Shown here piece by piece: positions 23,332-36,130 of a stretch of DNA of 64,000 nt (position 1 is its first letter; every line of letters begins with the position of its first letter). The notes under the pieces are model-generated. The model was not told the origin of the DNA and did no database searches. It saw only the letters and a program-made list of their open reading frames with translations. The stretch lies in the NCBI RefSeq assembly GCF_030272615.1, contig NC_081415.1, positions 373,095,009 through 373,159,008 of the forward strand. Reading direction: 5' to 3'. This DNA is from Cryptomeria japonica. Taxonomy: Eukaryota > Streptophyta > Pinopsida > Cupressales > Cupressaceae. Position numbers and translations under genes: made by a program.

Positions 23332-24375
23332 TTACACCAAAAAATCTTGATCATCCTTGACTAAGTCCAAGTCAGTCAAATGTGATTCTGATTCAAGTGA
23401 ACTAGTTCCTAACGTTTGCCCTACATACGTGTGAACTACAATGACTCCTACATCTTCTTTAAAGCAATTTTCTTCAGCTGATTCTTCAGAGTGATAGGAA
23501 TCCCATTCCCATTCATTAGAATTAGTATCACTTGCAGCTTGCAATCTACAGATTTGTTCATATATTATTTGATTTATTTCTTCAACTTTTGTTGCTATAT
23601 CCTTTCTTCTTTCATATTCAACCTCTTCAGGATTGAGATTGAGTTTTGTCAACCTTGCTATGAGCTCTCCTTGATTATTACTAGATTCATGCTTGTTTTG
23701 ATTGAGATTTAAGGCTGCTTGAGAGGTATTTTTAGTTTGGTTTTCCTGTTGATTTGAAGCTTGCTTCTTTTCCCATTTCATGTTTGCTTGTGCTTGTTGT
23801 TTAACTGATTTTTCTTCTCTTTCAATTGCCAGTTGTTCTTGTCTATTTTCATATTCTTCTTCTTGTTGACTAAAAGATGTGTTTTCTAGTAAAGTAACTT
23901 GTCCATACCCTAAGCCTATTTTATCTATAACCTATTGAGTGTAAGGTTGGATAGGTTCTGATATACCTTCTTTTCTTTTCCCTATAGGACCTGTTCCATT
24001 GTATCCCATTTTTCTGAGAATGTTAAATCCTTTTCCATACTTTTCTATAGGTATGCAGACATTTTTGATCTTTTGTTGAACTTCTTCGCCCTTGTATAGC
24101 CATTGTAGCACATCTTTTTCTTTTGTTTCCTCTAATAAGGTTGCAACACTAACAAATGCTCCATCAAATATTGGAAGATGTTTCAAAATTGGTTGTTGTT
24201 TAGAGTTTGATGGTTTTCCAAAAGATTTAGGAGAAAGGGGTAATTGTGATATTGAATATTCTCCATTCCCTCGATCTCTTAGCTGCATTTGTTTTTCCAT
24301 ACTTGACAAAATTGAGGCAAATGGTTTTTCTTTAGATTGTGTTTGAAGATGATGCCTCCCTATTATGAGGAACAA
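23332..24375 (-). pseudogene. Element A1 protease-RT linker with G-patch
   Basis: Two minus-strand stretches. 24375-23932 carries a glycine-patch-like motif, GFNILRKMGYNGTGPIG at about 24035-23985, followed by KRKEGISEPIQ. 23781-23332 is acidic and glutamine-rich (EEINQIIYEQI, EWDSYHSEESAEENCF), probably disordered or coiled. G-patches between protease and RT are known from Tat-group plant gypsy elements. The function is not established. Confidence 0.6.
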
Positions 24376-24780
24376 TGACTTCTTGAGCTAGTTTGAGATT
24401 ACTAAAATACTGAAATGGATTTGAATCTGCTGAGATTGTGGTTTCCTGCCCATTGTAGGGAAACTTTAAGCACTGATGGTATGTTGATGGAATAGCTTGT
24501 ATGTCATGTATCCAAGGTCTTCCCAAGAGTATGTTGTATGATAAGTCCAAGTCTAGAACCTGGCATGTTGTGTCTTTCTGTAAAGGTCCCACTCTGATGG
24601 GTAACATCATAATTCCTTTAGAAGAATGTTCTTCTTCATCATATGCTTTAATGGTGATTTTTTTCCAGGGATCAACTACATCTTCTGAATAACCTAGAGC
24701 ATGAACAAGACTCAAAGAGCAAATGTTTAAGCCAACTCCTCCATCTATTAGGACATGTTTAACTCACGTCTTATGAATGA
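24332..24780 (-). pseudogene. Element A1 aspartic protease
   Basis: Minus strand. VLIDGGVGLNICSL (about 24760-24720) is the catalytic Asp region in the DGG form typical of this retroelement group. It is followed by the flap region and LDLSYNILLGRPWIHDI (about 24550-24500). It would cut the gag-pol polyprotein. The frame is open from 24715 to 24332. Confidence 0.75.
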
Positions 24781-25249
24781 TGACTTCAATATGCAAGGGA
24801 GAATTATGGGGATGCTGCAAGGACATATCATATTCTTTGGTGAATGATAAGCAGTGAGGGGTCATGAGGTGTCCCACCATGTTTGGAATTGATCTATATC
24901 CAGATCTTTAGACATTGTTGTATCTACTAATGCTTGTTCAAGAATTTCTTTGTGTGCAGGTGAAAGATTTAAAAGTTCTAAGATGTATATTTGTGCGGGC
25001 ATTTTCTATAATTGATCCACTAGATTGTATTGTTTTGTAGTGGATGATGTGTTTGTTGTCAGACCCGACAAAACAACTTTATCTTTTCTTCTTGTGATAG
25101 TATGAGCAGGTTCTTGATTTTTCTTTTCTTTAACTACAATCACATTTACCACATTATCATATGTATGAGCATAGTTTACCTTCGCTTACCCTTACCATTA
25201 TTTGTTGTTGATGATTCACCCTTCTCATAGTTTGGAAGTAGAGTTTAAA

Positions 25250-26815
25250 ATGTTGTATGAGATTCATTTGTTGTAGGTCCATCTAATGTTATTACTCCAT
25301 TATCAATCAAATCTTGGATAACATGTTTCAACCACTGACAATTATCTGTGTGATGTCCCTTGTTTCAATGGAAATCACAATAATGGTTATCATTCCACCA
25401 AGGTGGTTTTACTTGAGGTTCGTAGTTCCTTTCTTCTAGAAAATTAATCAATTTGTTTGCGATAACTATCTTTAGTGCGGATCCAAGGGGTTCACCAATG
25501 TTTGTAAATTGTTTTCGAAAGAAATTTTTGATAGTTGCTTTTTGGTGATAGTTGTTTTGTTGAGCCGATGTTGAGTGATAGGATAAATTAAAAACCGGTT
25601 GTTTTGATTTCACATTGTTGTTATCCACTATTCCATCATTGACGACATTACGATTTCTATTCCAAAACTTTGGCTTATCATTGTGGTTGTTGTTAGTGTT
25701 GTTAGGAGGATGGAATCCATCTTTGTATATCTTCAACTCACCTTTCTTTATCATGGCTTCCTCCATTCTAATTCCATTATTAATAATCTTTCTAAAACTT
25801 TGATTTCCTTGCATTTTTAGATGATAACTCATTTGATCATTTAGGTTGTCGATGAATATGTCCATTTTTTCATACTCTAGCATGGTACGAGGATATCATG
25901 AGGCTAACCGTCTCCATTGTTGTAAAAATGTCATGAAAGGTTCTCCACTATTTTGTTTGGAATTACATAGGTCTAGCATTGTTACTTCATGTTGTATGTT
26001 GTAAGAGTATTTTGAAAAAAACTTATCGACCAATTCTGAGAATGATCTGATTCCAGGTGGAAGTTTGGAGAACCATTCCAGGGCTAGTCCAGTTAAGCTT
26101 TTCTGAAATAATCTCATCAAGTACGTATCTTCATGTGCAAACTCCATACTCATTGTACAAAATTCTCATATATGATCTTGAGGGTCAGTGCTTCCACCAT
26201 ATTTTTTGTATCTGGGAGTTTCACAACCTATAGGAAATGGTATCATGTTTAGATTTATGTCGAATGGATAAGGACATATTTCTTGAAGTGAGTATCTTCT
26301 AACATTTCCTCTCTGCATATCTTGAATTTGTATTCGAGTGTTTGTATTTGTTGCATGAGAGTTGTGATAGGATAATCAACATGATTTGTTCTGGCATAAC
26401 CATGATTTTGCATTCTAGGAGGATCTGGATCTCTTCTTGTATCATCTCTACCCCTTCTTGTATCTTCATTACATTGAACGTTATTTATAATTTCTACTTC
26501 ATCCCTTTTGCGCATGTAAGTTTCCTCATTAGTTCTGGTGTTACTAGGGATTGACATGTCATTCATTTTGAGACAAAAAATATCCTCATATTATTCATTA
26601 TTAGGGGTAGGGTCACTTTTCATTTGTGTCAATTTATTCAAGTCAAAATCTTGGGGGAGTGTAGCACCAGATTTTGCTAACTTTAGGAAATATTTTTCTT
26701 TTTCTCCCTCCAGTAATTTCTGCATAAATTTATCGAATTGAGGATCTTTTTTGATGTCTCTGACATGTTGTTATATTATTTATTCTTCAAATTGTATTTC
26801 ATCTTCATGTTCCAT
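25250..26815 (-). pseudogene. Element A1 gag
   Basis: The frame starts at 26815 with MEHEDEIQFEE and is broken by stops near 26780. The Retrotrans_gag core is seen at 26153-25896 (EDTYLMRLFQKSLTGLALEWF, then FSKLPPGIRSFSELVDKF and FLQQWRRLA) and continues to 25365 with an Asn-rich stretch. A zinc-knuckle-like GHHTDNCQWLKHVIQDLIDNG lies near 25350-25290. There is a frameshift between 26255 and 26153. It encodes the capsid-type protein of the element. Confidence 0.8.
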
Positions 26816-28930
26816 GGTTCTATAATCTTCAGTTATTTCCAATGTTTCTATTTTTGTCTCTGCAATCTTTCATATCTGAGCTCTGGTTAAAATGGGCATA
26901 CATGTGTGTTAGATATTGTGCTAGGATTCGATTGTCCAAAAGTTGTTTTGATAGGTGATCAACTGTCAATGGAAATGTGATTGAGCAATATGACACAAAA
27001 AGATAGTTCAAGTGTTTAAAAGTTTTCAAGTTTTTTGATCTTTGATTTTGCAGTGCAATGATGATGATTTTGATAAAAACCAAGTCCAATAGGAACAATA
27101 TATCCTACGATGTGGGACAAGGTTGTCCTGACCTAACATTGTAGTTTTGTGATAAAGGATGATAGATCCTAATGAGAAACTATGTTTTGAGTGATCAGTT
27201 TATCAAAGAGGGTGATGATGCACTTTGAGATGTTTAGATCTTGAACTTTTTGAAGGTGAATACTTGAAAAACTTGAGGTGTTTAGCTTTGGAATCTGATT
27301 TGACAAATGATAACTTGACCAAGTAAACCAATAAGACAATCCAATCATAAAATGACAGATAACATGTGTTTATGCTCACTGTAAATTGACCAAGCCAATA
27401 TGACAGACCTGAAAATACATACAGGCCCATACAACAAATCAGGAATCTCATATGACAAAGCACAAGCTCATACGACAATTCCCACTAAGAAAAAACAATA
27501 AACCAGAGGCCTTGTACGACAAAAATTTCTAAACCATATGACAAACAATAAGGCTCGTACGACAAAACTTTCTAAACCATATGACAAACAAGAAGGCTTG
27601 TATGACAAAACACAAGCTCATATGACTCAAGATAGAATAGAGGCAAAAATGTTTATTTGGTAGAGTTTTTGATCATTTAAGTTCGATGTTTTGCTTCTGT
27701 TTTCCAGCTTAAGATGTCTGATTTTTTGTTTTCAGGAATGAAGACACGACAAACACATGATATGATAAGTGACCTCAAACACATTACGCTACCTAAGGAA
27801 GTTGGCTGAGAGCGAAAACCTTTGCTTGCAAACTTAGGTACACACCCAATAGCTAATCATAATATGACCGCCGAGTCTCACGTAATGGATTCTCAACGCC
27901 ATATTATCCAACTCCAAATGCTAATGGGGGCATGATATGGCAAGTGTCTTGGGAGAGTTACTATCTCTCTTGCACAAAGATTGTCACCCTTTCGGAGGTG
28001 AATCGGGTAGCTTATAATTTAATTAGAACTAATAAGGGATCCGTTTGGTGTGTCAGGGTATAAACTCAATTAAGAGGTCTCCCAACCTTGAAAACCAAGG
28101 TTTGATATACCAAAAGGTACGGAGGAGAGCTATTCCCGAGCACTGTTGTTGACTTGATTTTCATCAAATCACATTTATTTTATAGTGGGTTGGAGTACTT
28201 GGCGTTAGCCATTCCCACTTGGGTCATTCCCCTCTCACAGGCCTTAATGGCTTAGAGTTATTAGCTCCTCAAAAGGGAAGACCCACTAAAGATATGCACT
28301 AATGAAAGTAAAGGATGAGTCTAGCTGTTTGATCACCTAAGAAAGGTGAGAGAATACTCGCCTATCATCAAAACACATAATACATGATTGTTCATTTCCA
28401 TTAGCAAAAATAAGTGTGCCTAGAAAGATTAAAGAAGACATGAAGTTTGGTTGAGTCCTCCTAGGCAACCTGCAAAATAAATGCATTATTAGTCATGATG
28501 TCTTTTGGTGAAATGAAGCTTTGACAAGCATAATCTTTGACAATTGTCCTACAAAAACTAGTTAAGCTTCCAAAAAAATCACAAACAGACCAGGGTTAGC
28601 ATTAGCAATAATCAAATTGAAGCATGAAAACCCTAAAATACAAACTGCTTTGAAAACACAGAAACAAAATTTTGTACGACACTATTTACTTTATCGTACA
28701 AGTATCCTTTCGTGATCGTATGAGTGCAAAATGGAGCTCGTACGACAATTTAGTATCCTTAAATGCTTGTACGAGTAAGAAAGAATTATTGTCTCAATGC
28801 ACAAAGGATCTCATACGAGGTTGAAAAGGAACTCGTATGAGATTTTGATTCATACTCGGCCAGAAATGAAGATTTGAGGATGCTGGAGAGGCCAAAAATC
28901 TCATTTTTGGCCCCATAGTGGGCACCAAAA
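26816..28930 (-). mobile_element. Element A1 leader with primer-binding site
   Basis: About 2.1 kb between LTR and gag. The minus-strand primer-binding site TGGTGCCCACTATGGGGCC is at 28927-28909, 3 nt from the LTR. Clusters of (T/C)GTACGAC and CATATGACAAA occur at 27420-27625 and 28670-28880. The part 27940-28930 is shared with A2. No ORF of note; the frame at 27478-27203 is not recognisable. Confidence 0.75.
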
Positions 28931-30088
28931 TGTCATGCTCTGTGAAGTGTGATACTTGCAGCTTCAACACAAAACACTCAATAGATCATTACAAGCATGG
29001 TTAGCAAATAATAAGCAAACAAAGATGAACCATGACAAAGTGACCTATCACCTCCTAAGAGATGCGAGTATGGATTTGCTCTCAGATCTAGATAAGCAAT
29101 TCCAGTGACTTGACTACACCTAGACAGAGGATTTGAAATGATAACGATATGAAAAGATGAGATTGATTATGTTAGATTGATCCAATATACTAATTAAGCT
29201 AATGATATGCATGATTAAGCTATGATGATGCAATTAAGCTAGAAAAGAGATTGATTAAGCTACATGATTCAACAATTATGCTAGAAAATGATCAAATTAA
29301 ACTAGATCTAAGATGCAATTACTTAAAACAACAATGCTCAAATAATATGTCTATAGTAACAATGCATAAGATGAAAATGAGATGGGATCCTTATTGCTCC
29401 AAAATGGGGGATATTTATAGGATTTCTAAGGCTAGGGGTGAGGTGGAAGGAATCGACGGTCAAGATTGAGTCTGAAGATATCAACGATGAAATTGGAGGA
29501 GGTTGGAGAAGAGGTTGGAGGAAGAGACACTTGTCATCTTTGTGGTGACAAGTATTAAGGAGCTTTGCTCATAAAAGGGAAAGTGTCCAAGAGAGGAGAC
29601 ATGTGGCAAAAGTGCCATGTGTCTCAAGAAGAAAATATCCACACCATAGGAGGTTAGGTTAAGGAGGTTAGGATGTGCAAGATATGATAGGGTTAGTTAA
29701 ACCCAAGGTTAGGTGAAATGGGTTATGTTAGAGGGATGGTTAGGTTAGGTGGTTAGAAGTTAGGAGGCATGTGGGTAGTTTGAATTTAAAAATTCAAATA
29801 ATAGGAAAAGACTAATTAATTCTCAACAACTCAAATTGATTTGTTTTAATTAATTAGAGGATTAGAAGAATTGATTTAAATGGGGGGAAGATTAATTAAT
29901 TTGAATTAATTAATCAAAGGGTACTATGGAAATGAACCTATTAAATAAATCCTTAGATTTATTAATAAGTAAATGAAAGGGACAATTTAATCAAATTGCA
30001 TAATGAATTCAATTAAATTAGGAAGGGGGATTAATTAAATAATTTCTTATTTAATTAATTATCTTGAGACCATTTTTAGGTGTATACA
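28931..30088 (-). mobile_element. Element A1 5' LTR
   Basis: A 1158-bp LTR with TG...CA ends; minus strand starts TGTATACACCTAAAAATGG at 30088 and ends at 28931 beside the primer-binding site. A TATTTATAGG TATA-like box lies near 29408-29420. Its outer edge abuts the downstream ORF of element C (30089 onwards), so A1 appears inserted there; the flanking 5 bp are GTGAA, and the matching copy is missing with the left end. Confidence 0.85.
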
Positions 30089-30673
30089 GTGAAGATAGAA
30101 CTCACAAAGTAAGTTCTTTTGCTTAGGAGGAGAGGTATTATATGCGTTGACAAACTCATTGGGTGTCATTAATGATGAATTCAATCCAAACAACTCCCTA
30201 CCTATCTTGTAAGAAAGATGAATTTCCTTCCAATAAAGAGAATATACTCTTGGAGGAGTCCTACATTCTATTAACTGAGGTAACATAGTAGCCAAGTTAT
30301 CTATCCTATCTTCCAACTTGTTTATTTATACGTCTTTCTCTTGCTGTTTTCTTTCTAAGACTATTTTTCTCTTTTCCATTCTTCCTCCTTAATTTCTAAT
30401 AATTGCAATAATTCAAGAGCAATTGATCCCCAAGAAAAAGAAGGTGGAACATGCACATTTACCATAACCTTTGTTTGTTGTTCTTCTTGATCCAATTTCT
30501 CAATAGCCTCAACTAGATTTGCTAACCCAAATTCAATAGTTCTTTCATTATCAGGCTTGTCCTGATTGGCTAGCTGAGGTCTAGAAGTATCATCATCAAT
30601 GTTTAGATTGATTTCTCCAAAATATACCGACACTTCCTCTTCTTCTTCTTTTGCTTATTTTTCTCCTTCTTCT
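30089..30673 (-). pseudogene. Element C downstream (env-like position) ORF, distal part
   Basis: Minus-strand coding stretch in two pieces: from 30633, acidic and Leu/Glu-rich (ANLVEAIEKLDQEEQQ, IALELLQLLEIKEEE), likely coiled coil; then from 30316 EDRIDNLATMLPQLIE and PPRVYSLYWKEIHLSYKIG. It appears to continue the ORF at 41042-39656, from which element B separates it. It runs directly into the A1 LTR at 30088, so it is interrupted twice. Its family is not identified with certainty; its position after pol suggests the extra ORF of Athila-type elements. Confidence 0.5.
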
Positions 30674-30678
30674 GTTTC
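30674..30678. repeat. Target-site duplication of element B (left copy, GTTTC)
   Basis: GTTTC immediately left of the B LTR; the same five bases follow the right end at 39651-39655. Confidence 0.85.
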
Positions 30679-31894
30679 TGTAATGGTGAAAAAGGGGTGA
30701 TGATGAGTTCAAGTGGAAAGTTTTAACCTCCTCAAGAAAGGAGGGCAAGCTTCACAAAGGATCCTCTTCAACCTCTTTCACACATTACTTTTAAAAGAGG
30801 GGGGTTGAATTCACTAGATGCAATATCAATGGAGAGAGATTGAATTCTAAGTCAATTGAAAATAAATTTGGAAAGTAAAATTAACCCCTCTTTTAGAATG
30901 GATAGGATGAATTAAGTGAATTGAGACTAAGTTTAAAGATGGCAAATAAATGATTATAACTTGAGATAGAAATATGGGGTGAAGCCGTGCACCTGAAATT
31001 AGTAGTAAAATGTCGAGATGAAGCTCCCCTATAAATTTGAGTGAAAGTTGTTGGGACCATGTTGAAAGTGTACTTGTTCCTCCAAAAAATCCACGTGCCA
31101 AAAAGGGTTTTCCATCTCTAAAAAATGAAGCTTAAACCTGCAAATACAGTTGCACACCTGCAACCTACACACATAAAAGACAAGAAATGTTGTTGGGATT
31201 GGGGGTTTGCCTTCAGGTCAAACCTGGGTTTTGGAATTAACCAAATGATGAAAATTACTTGCAAGTAAATGAAAGTAAGTGACTGAAGTAGAATTCACCT
31301 CAAGAGAGGATGCAATTAAAATGTTAATAGAGTTTTTTGAAAGGATATATAGAATTAAATGCTTTGAATATCGATAGGGATCTCCTCTTAAATGGTTGAA
31401 TCCTTGACTTGAATGAAACACCTAGCCTTGAAAGGAGACTTGAGATGCTCAATACTTGAATGCTTGAATGATGATAATGCTTGTTCACCTTACTTTCACT
31501 TATTCAACTTATTGAACTCACTAACTTATGCAAATGAGAGGGGAAAACATGTCTTATATACTTGCCAATTAGGGTTATTTGACTGGTTTTCCATCTTAGT
31601 CCGACATAGAAAAACCTTTTCCTACTTCTCCTTTTCCTACTTCTCATTGACAAGCCCAATGCAGGAATTAAGTGGAGGGCCCCCCAAAATAGGGCAAGGA
31701 CAAGGGTGCCATGCCCCCGTCTTTCCCTAATCTAGGACAGGAAGTGCAAGAGGAAAGTGCAGGATGCGAGGAAATGCATGTATCGGGAGGTGCGAGAATG
31801 CCTCGGGTCTCCAATCAAGCTTAGGGATTCATTTCACCAATGTGAAGACCCAAATGCGGTTGAAAATTGCAAGGTCGCAATTTATGTCGTTACA
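30679..31894 (-). mobile_element. Element B 3' LTR
   Basis: A 1216-bp LTR, TG...CA. It matches 37269-39650 (less the solo LTR inserted there) along its whole length, for example at CTCCTCAAGAAAGGAG and GGGGGGTTGAATTCACTAGAT. On the minus strand it starts TGTAACGACATAAATTGCGACC right after a purine tract. Open frames inside it are not credible. Confidence 0.9.
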
Positions 31895-32690
31895 TTTAGC
31901 CCCCTTTTTAGTGGGAGTATAAGCGTACACCAATACTATCGGTAAAGTACAAGGAAACAAGATTGAAATACTTTGACCACATCAAGGAGGCAAGATACAC
32001 CAAGCCCCCAGTGGACTAAGGATCTTACGAATTTGATTGACAAAGGAAAAGGGAAGATAAAAAGGGAAGAATCATGACTGCAAGTACTAAGGCTCCCCTC
32101 ACTATGAGTCATGAAAATGGATACCAAAAAATTACAAAGTAAGGTCAAGTTCACTAAGTAAATTTAAGTATCAAGAAGGAAAATATGAGCGGAGTGTATG
32201 CCCCCACGTTAAAGAGATTGTGTACACCTTATCAAGAGTGATTTCTTTAAGGTAGGATACACCCAAGAGAGAGAGAGAGGGATCACATTATTGCAAGGAT
32301 TTAGCCCCCAATCGAGGAATAAATCGAAGGATAAAGAACACAAAACACAAAGAACGAGGTAGTTTCACTTTACTTGGGGTCAGTATGTTGTATGATAGCT
32401 CATGTATATTATGTATATATATGCATAGAATAGTTGTCATTCCCCAAAGAAAGGAAACTACCTTGGAAGAAAGGGAACATAGGTGTCTTTTGAGTCAACA
32501 TGAAAGAGACTAAAAGAGATCTCAATGCTTTGCATCGTCCTCAAGTAGACATTACTAGGGACAACAAAATAGAAGAACATGGATACACATAGAAGAGTGG
32601 TCACAAAAGAGCAAGAAAAGAGAGAGAGATAGAGGATCTATGATGCTAATGCAACTAGCCTAGCATGACATCCACCTCCCGATCTTGCTG
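31895..32690 (-). mobile_element. Element B 3' untranslated region with polypurine tract
   Basis: The minus strand reads AAAAAGGGGGCTAAA directly before the LTR (31909-31895), the polypurine tract for plus-strand priming. The rest is non-coding, with repeated GCCCCC phrases and a TATATATA run near 32415. Part of it resembles 16625-17422. Confidence 0.7.
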
Positions 32691-33570
32691 ATCACTATAT
32701 TGGGAAGGTGGGAAACACGCCAGAGGAGCGACATTGAGCACAACAAATGGATCTATCACAAGATCCAAACAAGGACTACACTCATGTGCTAAGTCACTTT
32801 GTTCAATTCTAGGAGCTAGGATTAAGGCTTTTAAAATTTTTGTAGATAAATGTTTGTCAATATCAACATATTCATATTCACTATCAGAAGCATTAGGAGT
32901 TGTATTGCCATCATCAATAACATTTTCACCTATTTCTTCATCAAGATTTATAGAAAGAGGAGCTCTAACATGAATAGAAGTGAAACCATCACATGTTTTC
33001 TACAACTTATGATTTGGAGATTTAGGTTCAACATATTGTTTAGGAGAAAAGGGAATCATGTCAAATTTTGGTGTTTTGGGAGATTGAATAGTTTGAGAAA
33101 CAACTTCACGAGCTCTAGCACAACGTTTTCGTCGGCGATCTCTCGCACAGAGATTCTGCCGAGCCTTAGCGGAAGGCTGAGAAGAAGGAGGAATATTTGT
33201 TGAAGGAAAAATATTCTCATCTTTGGTAGTTGGAGGTTTAGGTTGAGGTCTCTTAGGTTGAAAAAGAGGAGAGGTAGGTCTCTTCTCTATAGGAGAAAGG
33301 AGGCAGAACTGCACCATATAAAGGAGGAATTTTTGGTGTAGGAAGGAGACAAATTACATCATGAGGAGGAGGCATAGGTCTAACCTTAGGAGGAATATTA
33401 TTGTTCTTCTTAGGAGAAGGCATATTTTCATCCATAGGAATAGGTTGGGAATCTTCCTTAGGAGGAAGATTAGTTCTATCTATTATAGGAAGACCTTCAT
33501 CTTCAAGAATGATGGGAATATCAAGTGTTCGAGATCTAGGTTGGCTCAAGGATAAGATCATATCTTTCTT
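32691..33570 (-). pseudogene. Element B proline-rich linker
   Basis: Minus-strand frames rich in Pro, Lys and Arg (PKRPQPKPPTTKDE, RDRRRKRCARAREVV) follow the protease. An acidic tail follows, ending near REVDVMLG at about 32675. No RT motifs occur here or anywhere else in B. Stops and shifts break the frame near 33253 and 33000. Confidence 0.55.
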
Positions 33571-33606
33571 CTATTTTTTATAAGATTGAAAGAGAGCATC
33601 ACTTCT

Positions 33607-34515
33607 CTATGGAAGAGATTGAAATTTTTTAGTCCAAAAGTAATCAATTGGAACACCTGGGCTTCTTTCAGCAGGTCGAAATAAGCTATGGTTAACAGTT
33701 ATGATTTCTCCATTGTGGGGAAATTTCAAACACTTATGGATTGGATAAGAAATAGCCTTCATGGAAGATAGCCAAGAGTAGCCTAACTTCACACGAAATT
33801 GTTCAGATGAAGGAATGCCAACAAAGTTGACATCTATAGATTTAGTGTGAACCTCAATAGGGAGTATGATAGAACCAATGGTAGGACAATAAAATCCATC
33901 AAATAACTTAATGACCACATTAGTATCATCATAGATTGGTTTATGAAAACACAAAGTGAAAAGATACTCCTTAGTGATGACATTAACCATGCAAGAGGGG
34001 TCGATAAGCACACCACAACAAGGTTTATGTTTAATCTTTGAAACTATGTATAAAGGTCCATCAGGTGCTCTAATAGTCTCACTAGGGTCAAATGTGATAC
34101 TTGAATCTTTAGGTGTGTCTTGTTTCTCTACCATATTAACCAAATTTGGAGTTGTGGTAGTAAGATCAGAGGGAGAGAAAGACCTATGTTTAGTCTCAAT
34201 CACGTTAGAGGTATGAGAGGGTAAAGGATCAGTAAAAATCTTAAGATTTTGATTATGAGGAGCTACTGATTTGTTTCCTTTCTCATTCACACCTGCCACA
34301 GATATAGTGTTATTATCAATCAGGTCTTGAATCTTACTTTTTAATGCAAAACATTTCTCTGTATCATGACCAGGTTGACGATGAAATTGACAAAAATAAT
34401 TATTATTAAAGTAAGGTGAGGCTGCCTTAGAAGGGTCAACTGGTTTTATTGGAGGAAGTGTGATAACATTTCTTTGTAACAACTGAGACATAATGCTATG
34501 TAAAGATTCATTCAA
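33607..34515 (-). pseudogene. Element B zinc-knuckle region and aspartic protease
   Basis: A 302-codon open minus-strand frame. A gag tail with CQFHRQPGHDTEKCFALKSK (about 34390-34330) is the same type as in A1. The protease-like region has GVLIDPSCMVNVIT near 34010, where the usual Asp-Ser/Thr/Gly-Gly/Ala reads DPSC, so activity is doubtful. FRVKLGYSWL and HKCLKFPHNGE (about 33800-33710) match the end of this protease family. It is Tat-like by these motifs. Confidence 0.7.
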
Positions 34516-34530
34516 AGGAGTAAATTGCCT

Positions 34531-36130
34531 TTATCTTTTGAAAAATTTAGAAATAGGAAGTACACTTGTTGTAGCAGTGTCATTAAATTTGATGAATCCT
34601 TTGCTCGGTTTGAACTTCGCAAATAGTTGTTGAGCACTCTTACCGTTATCACTCGGAGCCATAGGAGTAGATTGCTCCAGTTGACTCACAGTTAGTTGAT
34701 AATTGTGAAGTGTTGTGCACAACTACGGAAAGGAAGTAAACTAAAAAAGGAGAAGTTTGTTCCTAATGTCTTTTTGCAAATTAGAAATGAAAATTCCTTG
34801 AATATCATTATCAGGCATTGGAAACAAAATTTGAGAATACAAATGCTTATATCTACCAATGAAATCAATCACTTTTTCTTTAACACCTTGTTTAAAATGT
34901 ATTAAATCAATCAAAGTGAATTTAGGACCTATGTTGTTTTGAAATTGTTGAATAAAAGAATTTACTAATTGTTGAAAATAAGTAATAGAATAGGAAGGCA
35001 AATAGCAATACCATTGTAAAGCCTTATCTCTTAGTGTCCGAGTAAACAATTTGGAAAGCAATCTTCAATCATAAGCAAAGTCAGTACACAAAGTTTGGAA
35101 TGTCTTGACATGTGTTAAAGGATCACCTTTTCCATTATAGAGTTCCAATTGATGGACTTAAACATGTTTAGGAGGGACAACTCTAACAATATAAAGAGAA
35201 ACTGGGCTCGCCACATCAAATGTGGGCACACTAAACTTGGATTGACTCATAGAAGCAATGTGTTGTTGCAATGATGACATAGTTTGGGCAAGGCTATTAA
35301 TGGTTTCTTTGTTTGAAAAATTTATGTTAGACATGTTTGATTAAGAAGGTGGTGTGATGTTATTGAAAGAAGGCATTGATTGAGAATAGGGTGGTGGAAC
35401 ACTATGGTAAGTAGGCATAGGGGATGATTGAGTAGGAAATGGGACACTAAAAGGAGGGAAATAATGATTGGATGAATTGCCCCCTTGTATCACATTTATT
35501 GGTTGAAAGACAATATGAATACTCATTGAAGGCATAGATAAAGATGGAGGATTGAAAGAAGAAGAGGGATTGCTCCATGACTAATCGTTGTAGATATGAC
35601 ATTTTGAGTTGATGTAGCCATGATGTTTGAAGTGAAAGTAGGAACGCTAGTTATTGAAGTGGTGAAAGGAATAGAATGATTGACTTGTGTAGGAGGTTGT
35701 GAATAACCTAAATTCTCAACACAACTCTTTATAGGCACGACATTAGAATGAAAAATGTGAGCAATGTCACACAATATATCAATTCCATTCTTATCACTTT
35801 GAATCATGTATTTTATACTGTCTATTAATGGAAGAGCTTCACTACTAGGATATTCTTGGGACATCCATTGTTAAAAGTTTTCAAATTGATTATCCAATTT
35901 TGAAAGTTGATCTATGGAAACTCTAGGCAAAGCTTCTTCTTCATCTTTGGAATCATCAATTGGGTAGACAGGGATGTTATTAGGATGGGAAGAATTAGCA
36001 TTATCCTCATTGGAGAAGTCACCCAAATTAGGCTCCATCTCTTTAGGAATAAAATCTTGGGAAGCCTTAATTCTAATGCTTCATCTAATGGGGATAGTAG
36101 ATGTAGGACTAATAGTGGCAAACTCATGAA
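34531..36130 (-). pseudogene. Element B gag
   Basis: The minus-strand N-terminal part starts near 36100; 35864-35341 is Ser/Thr/Pro-rich. The Retrotrans_gag core lies at 35061-34741 (FTRTLRDKALQWYCYLP, VNSFIQQFQNNIG, FKQGVKEKVIDFIGRYK), followed by 34722-34531. Several stops and shifts separate the pieces. It is the capsid-type protein. Confidence 0.75.

Noticed and set aside
18906-30088. Reading the two A LTRs (18906-20075 and 28931-30088) as the pair of one complete element
   Set aside because: They are well diverged, the left one is followed by its own PBS and leader, and it starts in the middle of integrase without a polypurine tract.
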